This document shows positions 1-9,532 of a DNA stretch of 64,000 nucleotides, piece by piece. Position 1 is the stretch's first letter. The number at the start of each line of letters is the position of its first letter. Position numbers and translations under genes: made by a program. Location: positions 248,001-312,000 of the forward strand of contig RSEE01000013.1 in the NCBI GenBank assembly GCA_003971905.1, given 5' to 3'. Source of the DNA: Moniliella sp. 'wahieum' (taxonomy: Eukaryota; Basidiomycota; Moniliellomycetes; Moniliellales; Moniliellaceae). Under the pieces are notes generated by a model. The model saw only the letters and a list, made by a program, of their open reading frames with translations, did no database searches and was not told the origin of the DNA.

Positions 1-24
1 ATGTGACAGGGAGCTCCTCGCCTC

Positions 25-72
25 AGCGCTCAGCGCCTCAGCTTCAAGCTCCAAGCTTCAAGCTTCAAGCCC
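25..72. repeat. Heptad palindrome array (AGCGCT then AAGCTT)
   Basis: AGCGCT at 25-30 is followed 7 bp later by AGCGCC. Then AAGCTT lies at 53-58 and 60-65, with AAGC at 67. The repeat step is 7 bp: a 6-bp palindrome plus one C. Confidence 0.7.
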
Positions 73-510
73 AGTGTTTGATGCTTAGTTTTGCTGCGTT
101 GGCATGTCGCCCTCTGTCCTGCTTTGCACACCGCCGACGATGAATGGATCGGCATTGCGAGGTTCACGCGCCGCTGCTACATCATGCATCATCCATCGTC
201 TATCTGATCCCAGAGCGTCCTTGGCCGCATGGGTGGCAGGCGCGCGGTGTGTGCGGTGGGTGTGCCAGCGCCGACCCCCCCAGCACGGCTCCAGTCTCAC
301 CTGTCGCATCTAGTTGGCAGTCCTATCTTGGGCGGGGATCGTCGTCCGTGTCGCCTCGCCTCCGGCACGAGTGGCCTGCCGCTGCGAGCGCCGCGGATTG
401 GATCGCACATTTTAGAGCTGCGAGCAAGCAGCTGCACTGCCGCTCCGCCACGCACGGCAGCACTCTCCACCCCTGGCCCCCTCGGGTTGGCGCGAAGCCG
501 ACGATGGGTG

Positions 511-561
511 ATGCATGATGCCTACATGATCGATGATCGCCATCCAGCAGCGCTTAGCGCT
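511..561. repeat. Heptad palindrome array (ATGCAT, ATCGAT, AGCGCT)
   Basis: ATGCAT at 511 is followed by ATGCCT at 518. ATCGAT at 529 is followed by ATCGCC at 536. AGCGCT lies at 549 and 556. Three different hexamers share the same 7-bp step within 50 bp. Confidence 0.65.
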
Positions 562-1872
562 TCGCTTCTTAGTATTTGCGCGTATTCGCGCGGGAATTGC
601 CGGCCGAAAAGGCCATGCCATTCGGGGGGGCATGCACGTGACAACCAACACGTACGACATACCCGTCGTTACGCATTCTCAGTATTCAGTTGTGCGTTAC
701 GAGGCCCTCACGGGACCTACACCCTTCTCTGTTGGTCCGCCCCAGCAGGTCCCAGCCTATCTTCGTGCTGGCAGCGACGATCCTCGATCCACGGCCATCT
801 TTCCCCTCTTGTCCACCGTTCCATATATAGTCCACCATCCCATCGCCCACGCTCCCCACCGTTCCAGCATGCAGCATAGGTTAACATTCCATCATATTCA
901 GTGTGGCGTAGCACGCCGTTCCGTTGTCATTACAGTAGCAGGAAAGCATGGCAGTCAGTAGCAGGAAAGCGGGGACGATGTATCACCCACAGAGGTTCAG
1001 GTGGCCGAAAAGATATACACAGCGTCAGGGCGCATTCTGTACCTGTTATCACGGACGGGCGCAGGCAGAGGGCCCGCCCCCGGAGGGTTTAGGCGTATAA
1101 CCCCTTGGAGGTCCTAAGGTCGACTCATGATAGTTACGCGCTTGGTTTCATTGGTGGGTCCGAGGGGGCTAGGGACAAGGAGAGGCCTCTATGCGTATAG
1201 CAGAGGCGGCTACAGGTGTGGCAAGGCTGCGTAGCTCCGGCTTGGACGGCAGTAGCGTGTCTGAAGCCTTCAGGCTCAGGGACGGGGAGGAAGCAGCGGA
1301 CGGCCTACGCTGCTGGACTGAAGCGGGACTGGGACTGGGGGCGGCATGGCTGATGTAGGCGGGATCACACGCGGCTGAACTGAACTGGACTTGGACTGGG
1401 GAACAAAGACTTGAAGACGGGAGCTGGAGGAAGAACTAAGAGGAGGAGTTGCCTGTACTGATCTGAGATGAGATCAGATCGAAGCTGACCGGCCTGACTC
1501 CATGACCAACCTGGTGACGGGGCTAGCAAGGTGAAGGGCGCGCGTAGGCTCCATGACGTTTGTTATGTGATACGACGGAGAGCTAGGTCCGGCTTATCGA
1601 TCGATAGCAGACCCCTGAGGACCTGACTCTTGGTTACTGCTCCGTCTGGAAACCCCGCCGAGTGATCCTTCTTGACCAGGATGGGCCACCGTATCAGCCA
1701 TGCTTCCGTTAACCACATGACTACTGTCCACCAGCGTTGATCGTTAACTGTAGACACTACAGCCACTGTTCCACCCGTCGTGGGATGCTACCGCACAGCC
1801 ACTGTTTCCATCGTCCATGCCATGGCATGGGGGGCAACGCGGTGACGGCCAAGTTACATTTACGGGGCGCTC

Positions 1873-2160
1873 CGGTTATCTACGGACTCAAAGAGCCGCA
1901 TGTCGTACTCTAGACATCTCATCCAAACACGCCTCAGTGTCCGGTTAGACTGGCGAGAGAGATCCAGTGGACGCGTGTTATCCATGCTGCGGATATCATC
2001 CGCGGTTCGCCATGGTCGCATGGGCACATCGGTATACGATGTTTTGTGCCCATCGCGCCCAGTCTTGGCAGAACCCGTTACCTGCTGCGCCCGAATGTGA
2101 AGCGTCAGTGCCCTGGAAACCACAGGTTCCGTATCTCTTCGGAAGGTCCCCCACATTCCA
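1873..2160 (+). repeat. Dispersed repeat, left copy
   Basis: This stretch matches, with divergence along its whole length, the reverse complement of about 63620-63912. Shared landmarks in the same order are TAGACATCTCATC, a hairpin of GCGGAT-ATC-ATCCGC at about 1989-2003, TTGGCAGAACCCGTTA, GCGTCAGTGCC and a CCCCACATTC end. No shared open frame supports coding. The triple-hairpin arm starts about 35 bp beyond its end. The family is unknown; a solo LTR or a non-autonomous element are both possible. Confidence 0.75.
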
Positions 2161-2194
2161 TCCCTACGTTATATTATTCCTCCACGAGGAGACC

Positions 2195-2252
2195 ACCGGG
2201 CCTACGGCCCGGTCAGCTGGGGCTTCGCCCCAGCTTGGTGCTGCGTCGCAGC
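2195..2252. repeat. Left triple-hairpin arm
   Basis: Three GC-rich perfect hairpins with 3-nt loops stand almost end to end. The first is ACCGGGCC-TAC-GGCCCGGT (2195-2213), the second AGCTGGGGC-TTC-GCCCCAGCT (2215-2235), the third GCTGC-GTC-GCAGC (2240-2252). The first two recur in inverted order at 3483-3522, on the far side of the RT fragment. The design recalls the double-hairpin elements of fungal mitochondrial genomes, but here it lies in nuclear DNA. Confidence 0.85.
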
Positions 2253-2385
2253 CGCCACCGTAGCCACCGTTCCCCCGTCGCCACCTTAGCCACCGTTCCC
2301 CCGGTCCACCATTGCCACCTTAGCCACCGTTCCCCCGGTCCCCCGTCGCCACCTTAGCCACCGTTCCCCCCTTCGCCAGCGTAAC
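2250..2385. repeat. GCCACC-type tandem repeat next to left arm
   Basis: Imperfect units of the type GCCACCKTAGCCACCGTTCC are repeated about four to five times between the hairpins and the RT fragment. A single inverted unit lies inside the right arm at about 3438-3480, so the repeat belongs to the inverted arms. Confidence 0.7.
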
Positions 2386-2402
2386 GCCAGCGCTGCCGCG
2401 AG

Positions 2403-3254
2403 ATGTGGGAGCAAAGTCGACAGGAGCTGCTCCAGAAGCTGGACGCTGCCGATGGTCGCCATGTGGTTGAGCACAGCAACCCGCTGAGCCACAACTGGTT
2501 CTCCGCCATTCCGTCCGTCCCGTACCTCAAGCTCTCCGACCAGCAGGTCCAGGTCGGTCTCCAGCTCCGCACGCTGTGCCGCACCACGCGCAGCATGTGC
2601 AAGTGCGGCGTCATGTCCTCGCTGGAGCGCATCATGTCTTGCACCCGCTCCCAGGCCAAGTTTGGTGCGTTGCATGACGCAGTGCGGGAGCCCATTCTCC
2701 AGCTTCTACGCTCCATCCCCGACACCCATGTCCGCAACGAACCTATGGTGGAGGACGAGGATGGGAGAAGACAGAGGACGCAGCGCACCGACTACCGCGT
2801 GATGGGGCCCGGAGCACTCGGAGGATCAGGAATGGAGGTAGACCACACGCTGCGCGACACGGGATCACTGGCGGCGCAGAGCGCGTTCCGGAGGGTGGTG
2901 CATGAGAGCACCGCAACCCCCTTGGAACGCCGGGAGAAGGAGCTGCTTCGGATGCTTGAACAAGCAGAATGCGACAAGAACGCCAAGTACCAGGGACGCA
3001 CTCAAGAGCCGTTTTTCCCCCTGGTTTTGACGACGCGAGGATACTACGGCACCAAGACGGCGGGCAAGTTGTTCGCGCATTGGAAGGAGTTGGCTACTAA
3101 GTCTCAGTGGAAATGGTTCCTCGCTCGGATGTCAACCACGTTCCTCCGTGTCCACACGCGCTTCCTGGGGTACGGGACCGGATGGCGTGAGCCGGAGGGT
3201 CCTGATATCCTGGCGATCCCCTGGTTCCTTAATCTTGGTGGCGCTTCCAAGTAA
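2403..3254 (+). pseudogene. LINE-type reverse transcriptase, C-terminal fragment
   Basis: An open frame of 283 codons runs from the GCCACC repeat to TAA. It has no RT catalytic core. Its first 115 residues match a second, inverted frame at 4814-5623, for example QELLQKLDAADGRHVVEHSN against QELLKNLNGADGRNIVEHSN, and that frame lies just downstream of an RT core. The last 120 residues fit the tail of non-LTR RTs: a D-rich R-x-D stretch, then AECDKNAKYQGRTQEPFFPL and LVLTTRGYYG. I infer it is the 3' part of a LINE-like ORF trapped between inverted hairpin arms. An alternative is a captured gene of an unknown mobile element. Fragment identity is likely; element class is inferred. Confidence 0.55.
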
Positions 3255-3437
3255 CCCCGCAAGATGAACGGTTAGGTTTAGACGTAGCGTTCCCCCTGTC
3301 CCAGCCTTAAGCTCTGTCAATGAAATGGACGTGACTTAGAGATTCGCCCTGTGCACTTTTACATCAGCTGCCCCGTGCCACGTTCCACGCCCCTGCACCC
3401 AGAACCAATCGGTGATATTTTATTTCTATGTCGGTGT

Positions 3438-3530
3438 TGGCGACGTGTGAAACGGTGGCTACGGTGGCGAAGGGGGAACGGCAGCTGGGGCGAAGCCCCA
3501 GCTGACCGGGCCGTAGGCCCGGCGGTTCTC
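3438..3530. repeat. Right triple-hairpin arm (inverted)
   Basis: AGCTGGGGC-GAA-GCCCCAGCT (3483-3503) and ACCGGGCC-GTA-GGCCCGG (3505-3522) are the reverse complement of the left arm's second and first hairpins. The bases outside both arms also correspond (GAGGAGACC... on the left; ...GGTTCTCCTTG on the right). A GCCACC unit sits on the inner side. Together the arms bracket about 1.3 kb. Confidence 0.8.
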
Positions 3531-4813
3531 CTTGTCTATAATACCCGTCATGAGGCACTTGAGGCCTGAGGCCTGATGGTTCCTTCTGCACATAAGCAGC
3601 CCTGCCTAAGGCTTGCTAACTGTGGTCCTGATCGATCATCCTGCCCCAGTTCCAACCGTTCCATTCCTCTATCGCCCGTCCACCTTCTACCACCACCCTT
3701 ACGACGACTCCTTTAAGAAGTACGACCTGACACGTGCGATCACATGTGTCAAGAGCTGTGACAAGGGATGTGACATGTGATGTGACATGTGACGCATCCC
3801 CATGGGGAAAGGGGATTGAAATGTGCAATGCGAACCCGCAGCGCGGTCGTCGGTACGCCGACAAAAGAGCGCGGCTGGAGACTGGCTCGCTTATGCTGTC
3901 ATACCCAACGCTCGCGCCATTGCCCACCACCATCGCCACCACGCGGATCGACTTGGGGATGGAATGTGCGACCAGTGCGGATGGGAAGCCATGCGACGCT
4001 TTTTTGCGGCCCCTGCATGACCGCCTCCATCTGCCTCGCTGATTCTCCTGGGTCAGGGGCAACGGCGGATGAAAGCCCCATCCCAGTTGCCGCCGAGTGA
4101 CCCAGCCCCCGGCCATGGTACCACAAGGCCCAAGTCAAAAAGGACCACCGGGCCACATGTCCACATGCCCAACCCAGACTTCCAAAAGGTACGTCGAACC
4201 GCACAGGCCAAACCTTTCTGGTTGGCGATTGTAACGTGCTAGATCAAGGCTATGTGTGTCTGATCGAGAAAACGTGTTTGATTCTGGAAGCGCAGACCGG
4301 AAGAAGATCGATCGCAGCCGGAAACGGAGGAGAATGGAGGTTGTGCCTCCTTCGTCAGAGAACCGGGGGAGAGGATCAGGGTACTTGTGATGGTGGCGAG
4401 CAGCCCACAGATACAAAAAAGCCGTTAATCATCAAGGGGAGACATTGTCCCTGCAGCGGAGCCTGAACAGGGAGCGCCCGACCTCTGGCCATCAGCCTTG
4501 GGTGCCCGATGGGAGGCCCGCCCCCTGCATTACTTGGAATGATAACCCGTGTGGTACGAGCACGCCACGATCGGGACCCGACCGACCCGGTGTCGATCGC
4601 ATTTGGGGATGGCAGAGGGGGTGAGGTGGCACGAACCACTTCGGTACGGACGATCTGTTGGGGACGAGGCAAGGTGCCACTGCGTGCCGCGTCAATGCTG
4701 GCGACCACCAGAAGAAGGGCGACCGGACCCAGTCGATGCGAGTCGGCCCATTCAGTCTCGGTTGACGGTGGGGGCATGGACATTGTGTCGGTACTGGGGC
4801 GCATACATGTCTA
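3531..4813. other. Intergenic, no gene recognised
   Basis: No frame resembles a known protein. It holds an AGGCCT heptad pair at 3562-3574, ATCGAT at 3631, and a TGACATGTGATGTGACATGTG-type repeat near 3738-3795 built on ACATGT. The C-terminal part of the inverted RT fragment would be expected near 4400-4800 but is not recognisable. Confidence 0.45.
3562..3574. repeat. Heptad palindrome pair AGGCCT
   Basis: AGGCCT at 3562-3567 and 3569-3574, separated by one G. It lies about 40 bp outside the right hairpin arm. Confidence 0.65.
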
Positions 4814-6297
4814 TCAAAGAACGTGTGCGCTCTTCAAAGGCCAACCCACGCTCAGGTGTACAGCTTTTTGCGGAACTGCACTGCACACTCCGGGAAGCGA
4901 CATCAGACTTGGCCCAGATACGTCTGTACAACGGAACAGTGGCCTTCTGGACTTCCCCCCACACCCCGTCGCGTCCTCTTGCTCAGTCGGTTCGTTGTGG
5001 ATGTCAATTCCCGGGATGGAGCGCACAAGATTGAAGGTTGGCTCCCGCCGAGCCTCGTTCGATGCGCCTGTTTGGACTGGGTGTGGGTGCAAGCCAAGAT
5101 GCTCCCAAGCGAGGAGATCAGACCACAGTTGCACTTGCTGCGCGAGGAACGGGACAGGGTACTGGAGACTAATCTGACTCTGCTTGCCGGAGAGCACGAG
5201 AGGTACTTGGTTGCTGGCATTGGGGCAAGTCAAGTGCAGTTGAACGCCATTGCTGTGCTCAACGATATTGCGCCCATCGGCCCCGTTGAGGTTCTTGAGT
5301 AGCTCTTGAGGACCCTTCTCCCACTTCTTCCAACAGCGCTTGTGCTGTGTCGTAAATGCGTTTGCCGTGTATGCGCGTGGGGGCAACAAAAGTGTCAATA
5401 AGATGGTCGTTGACCTCATTGACCGCAGCACACGCGTGGAGCGCAATGTGCTAACAGAGCGGAAAGCCGCATCCTCCCATCGAAGAGGCAGGCTCATGAG
5501 GGTGTCGAAGTGATCGGCCTTCCTCCCTTGAGGGTCCTCGTTCTCTCCGATCCGCCGAAACTCCGTGCGGATCGAAGCGTCAATCTCGGCTAGCACATTG
5601 TCCTGCTCTCCCACCATCTGCATGATATGAAACCAGCAGGGGTGCAGCTTGGTCTGAGGATAGTCTGGCCATATATAAAGAGGCGTCCTTGAAGGGTGAT
5701 GCTATCAAACTCAGATGCGTTCAGCCTCAGGTGTCACGACCACAGTGATGCACCTAATCTGGCCCTATACTAGTCCCGTTCGACCCACACTCGCGGATTG
5801 AGGGCGAGACCCTGACGTGTCTCCATATCCAAAATCATGGCTCCACAGGCGGAGAGGCCTGTCTCTTAGCCGAAAAGGATAATCTCGTCCAGCTACGTCG
5901 TCACGAGGTGACCCATCCCAAGCTTGGCTTGCAACTTCTCCAAACTTGGCCGCACCGCAATGAAGAAAAAGAAAGGGGCGAGGGGGTCGCCCCTGTCGAA
6001 CACCGTTGTTCCCGTCCGAAGCAACCCGAAGCTGGATGGGTGCCATAGATCCACCGGCCCAAAGAAAGGAGATAATAGTGGGCCTAACAGTGGGGCGTGT
6101 TGACGAGTGTGCGACGCACAATCGAGCATGGCGGTGTGGTTGAATTTGCTTAGCTCCAGGACCTCCTCCCGAGTTGCCGCTGTTATGCGCTCGACCATCC
6201 TCCGCACGATAATGCTGGGGGCTGTGTGGCCTGTGATGCATGATGCATGATGCGTGATGATGCATCCAAGGCAGCAAGAGCCCAGTTGAAATTGCAA
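4814..6297 (-). pseudogene. LINE-like reverse transcriptase remnant, inverted
   Basis: Reading the minus strand from 6297, a degenerate RT core appears first (DRGDPLAPFFFFIAVRPSLE, the R-x-GDP-L-P-F motif of non-LTR RTs). A 269-codon frame follows (5623-4814) whose second half matches the fragment at 2403-2760 on the other strand. The order core then C-terminal domain is what a LINE ORF predicts. The frame is broken several times and catalytic motifs beyond GDPLAP are not seen, so this is a dead copy. It ends about 180 bp upstream of Med17. Confidence 0.6.
6236..6265. repeat. Heptad palindrome array ATGCAT
   Basis: ATGCAT at 6236 and 6243, ATGCGT at 6250, and ATGCAT at 6260. It lies about 210 bp upstream of the Med17 start. 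Confidence 0.75.
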
Positions 6298-6476
6298 GCG
6301 CGGTGCTTACGTACGGCGATTTGTTGGGGTGGGCTGGTCAGCTGGGTGCGCCAGGGTGCGCCGTGCCCGCGGCCGGCCTGAGGGTCTGAGCTGCGGATGT
6401 GCCCACAACTTCAACTTCAGCTTCGTCCTTTTACCCAGCAAAGCCAACGCACCCTTCCTTGGCTACCTTGACCATC

Positions 6477-8920
6477 ATGGAGCCTGCCGGTGAGGCAACA
6501 GACCAGCTCCGCCTCATCCTCGAGCCACCCACCACCGCTCTGGCTGAGGCCATTACCCGGGGCCGCCCGCCTGGCGCGAAGCTGGCCGGGGACGAGGACG
6601 CGTCCGGGGCCGGGGCGCGCTTGTTGGCCGTGGGAGCAACGGGGGAATTGATCTGGCAAACGTCGGCGGCCGGCACGCCGCCCTTGTCAGAGCGGGCACG
6701 GCGACTGTGGGCGCAAACAGGCGACTTCTCCAAGTTCCGCGCTGACCTACTACGGGCCGTGTGGAGCGCGGGACGGAAGACGCCGGTGGGAGCTTGCGTC
6801 TGAGACCGAGGAAATGCGGCGGCGCCCCTCTCCAGCGAAGGCAAGGAGGAAGCGGCTGAACCTGCTCAACCAGAGGCTAGCTCGGCTGCCGTTTCCAAGC
6901 CGATGAGTGGGCTGATGACGATCGAAGAGATGCGTGGGTTGAAAGAGACGATGATGGCACATCTTTCGGCCGCGCGCATGCTGCCTACTTTAGCCACATG
7001 CTCGTCTCCCTTCTCGTCCTCAGCGGCAGGGAAAAAGAGAAAGAAGCGCGTTCAGGTACGGGCGCAATGGGGGCGCGGTGTCCTGGGCGGCGCTGGCGAG
7101 GCAGGAGATCGCTCGGCTCGGGCCGTGTCTGCCGCTCCCTCTGCTTCGGCTCAGCCGCTGCTGAGCCTCCTCCTGCGGCGGAATGGGGGTTGGATCCGAG
7201 TGTTCTTGGGGTATCCCGCTGCAGCTGCGAGAAGATCCATTGGACAGTCTTGTTATCGAGGAGGATGCCGAGGCGGAGGGAGCGGAGCAGGACACCGATC
7301 GCCCCGCCAATCTGGTGGGCGCCCTCGTTTCGGATTACGAGGTGGCCCGGGCTGCCGCGCGCAAACTGGCCATCCGACGACAGGGCATGCGTTCCGCCGT
7401 CGATATTCTGCACCATGGGGCGGGGCGGTTAGCGGCAGCAGTGGGGGTGCCTCCCGAACCCAACTGGGTTCCTGCCGATCCAGCCTCAGGCCTAGCCTCG
7501 GCGCCCCTGGGCGCCGAAGCGCCACCGGACGAGGAGCGGCAACAGGCTGTGCTTACTCGTGCTACCGAGCAGAATGCACTGGTGGACCAGGCAGAGACGT
7601 TGCGATGGGAAGCCTTGCGGCGCCTGCGCCGGTCCGGTTCTGGCTGGGCCCTGAAGCCGGTAAACCAGTGGAGGACGAGTTGAGAAGGACAGAGGGCTGC
7701 TGCTACAAGGGTTGCCGCACTACAACAAACACGAAGAGGCGCGGGACTTGTGGATTGGCTACGGAGTGCCAGAGGGTATGTTTTCATTCTTTGCCTTGCG
7801 TATGCGGCTCGGCTGACTCGAGCGATGGGTGGACGTACGGTTGGGGTAGCTGCGGTGCCGTACCGACGCAACACGCTGGCCTACCTTTCTCCTAGGGTGG
7901 AATCGGACTTGGATGCTGGGGCGCTGGCGAACCGGAAGAGATACCAGATCCCATCTTGGCACGCCAGTTGGTCTTTCCACCACAAAAGGCGCAACGGCTG
8001 GCCGTCAGCTTTGTCCTACGACAACCTGCTCCAGCTGAGCCGGACGGAACGAAGACCATGGCAGATCAAGTGTGGGTTCTGACCAGTGAGCCGGTTCAGG
8101 GCATGTCCGTCCCGCGTGTCCAGGCCCAGGGACTGGACCGTGTTCTGAGCACGGCGGCCAGGCAAGCGGCCGATCGGGAGCTGTTTGACGAGATTGTGCG
8201 CCAGGCGCGCTCGCTTTCGGGCACATACGATCTTCAGATCCATCCTGGCTCAGTCGAAATGGCAATCAGCAATCACCTTTCTGTCCGCTGGTCCCTGGTC
8301 TCTGACACGAGCGGCCCGGCCCGGACGCCATCCGGCGAGGCCGAGGAGGAGGAGGAGGACACCGACGCCGGAGCGACGGTGCAGTATTCGGCATTGGCAG
8401 CAAGTGTGGGTGCGATGGCACGGCTCGCGCTCGCGGCGCGCTACCGCGCGGTGGTGGGGGGACTACCAAGGCACGACAGCGGGAACGGTGGCGGGGGTGG
8501 TGGAGCCGCTGGGGGCGTATTTTTGTATGTGCACATGGTATTGCGGGTGCGGGCTGCGCTGGGGCAAGCGCTGGGCGGGTGGGCTCGGGGGCGGAGGGGG
8601 AGGCGGGCTCGGCGTGGGTGGAGCCGCTGCTGGCGGTGGGGGATACGGAGCGCTGGCTGGCGCGGTGGGGGCGGGGCGATGGGCGTGCGCGGACAGCACT
8701 GGCGGGGAGTGCGACGGTGGTGGGCAAGGGCGGGGTGCCGGTGGCGGTGCTGGCGCTGGGGTGGCCAGACCGGGTGGCGCTGGCGCTGCCGCGGCGGGCG
8801 GTGCGGCTGGAGCGGCCGGGCGTGGAGCGGGCGGCCGAGTACGCTGCGGCCGAGGTGCGGTGGTGGGGCCGGCAGGCCGAGGGAGCAAGCGGCGGACACG
8901 CCGAGCATAGCGAGTACTGA
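6477..8920 (+). CDS. MED17: Mediator complex subunit 17 (SRB4-like)
   Basis: Head-module scaffold of Mediator, acting in the nucleus between activators and RNA polymerase II. The N-terminus is MEPAGEATDQLRLILEPP. SGLMTIEEMRGLKETMMAHL is the helix that precedes the coiled coil in Med17. A middle block has RPANLVGALVSDYEVARAAA, GWALKPVN and, after a frame change, DLWIGYGVPE, the usual Med17 core order. The C-terminal part includes YDLQIHPGSVEMAISNHL and ends in GGHAEHSEY-stop. The span codes for roughly 800 residues, somewhat long for the family. The frame changes at several points; some may be introns, but shifts inside conserved text fit single-base errors. The start at 6477 is the first ATG joining the conserved frame. 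The assignment rests on motif order. Confidence 0.72.
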
Positions 8921-8932
8921 GGCCGCAGGCCT
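8913..8932. repeat. Mixed heptad array over the Med17 stop
   Basis: AGTACT (8913), AGGCCG (8920) and AGGCCT (8927) follow each other at exact 7-bp steps. The TGA stop of Med17 lies inside the first spacer. Two hexamer types share one register. Confidence 0.65.
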
Positions 8933-9532
8933 GAATGCACGCAGCATGGCGGTGCGCTGGGCAGACGAGAGTGGCGCGGTGCGTGGGGCCACGTGGGCAG
9001 GTGTGGGGCGGGGTAGGCGGGGTCAGCAACTCAGTACTCAGTCAGTTGGCCGGGTGGAGCAGAGGAGGAGCGTCGGATGCGAGGGTAAGCGGGAGCGGGA
9101 AGCGGTAGCCGGTGTAGCCGCGAGTTACTCGGATGTGCCGCCAGTCGAGTGCGCCGGCAGCAGCGCTGTGGCGGCGGAGCCACCGATGTGGATGCAGCCC
9201 CAGCTGAGCTGTGAGATGTGAGTGTGAGATGTGTGGGCTGAGAGCAGCATGCAACTCGGCTGCTCCGCTTCCCAGGTGTGTTTTGGGGCGTGTGCGGTGC
9301 GCCGCTCCCCCCTTCTGCGCCAACACGCTGTCGGCCCCATCAAGCATGCAGTGCCGCAGGCGGTGCCCCCCTTTGTCGGGCCCGCTTTCACGCCCCCCCA
9401 CCACGTGCTGCCCCCGCCGCCCCACCGCCCCCGCCTGCCGGCCACTGCCAACCGGCGGATGCCCCGCACGCACGCCGCCATGCGCCACTCACGCTCCTCT
9501 CCCATCACCATTTCCCGCGCCTTGTTCCTGCC
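8921..9532. other. Intergenic between Med17 and arrestin
   Basis: GC-rich, with an AGTACT heptad at 9033. No protein-like frame beyond low-complexity shadows. It presumably contains the Med17 3' end and the arrestin promoter. Confidence 0.5.
9030..9050. repeat. AGTACT heptad unit shared with 31272
   Basis: AGTACT at 9033-9038 followed by AGT-C-AGT. The 21 bases at 9030-9050 are identical to 31272-31292. Both copies lie just downstream of a gene on the plus strand. Confidence 0.7.

Larger units (their letters stand above)
1..1872. other. Gene-poor left end, no gene recognised
   Basis: No open frame here resembles a known protein and none has a convincing start plus intron structure. The stretch holds short palindromic heptad arrays near 25-72 and 511-561, a palindrome around ATCGAT near 1597, and a loose run of GGACTGG/GAACTGG-like words near 1320-1400. 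It reads as old intergenic or repeat-derived DNA. Confidence 0.5.

Noticed and set aside
2195-3522. Hairpin arms as evidence for mitochondrial DNA
   Set aside because: Flanking genes are spliceosomal nuclear genes and no mitochondrial gene is present.
8266-9029. Long proline/arginine-rich minus-strand frames opposite Med17
   Set aside because: They are low-complexity shadows of the GC-rich Med17 3' half and contain no family motif.
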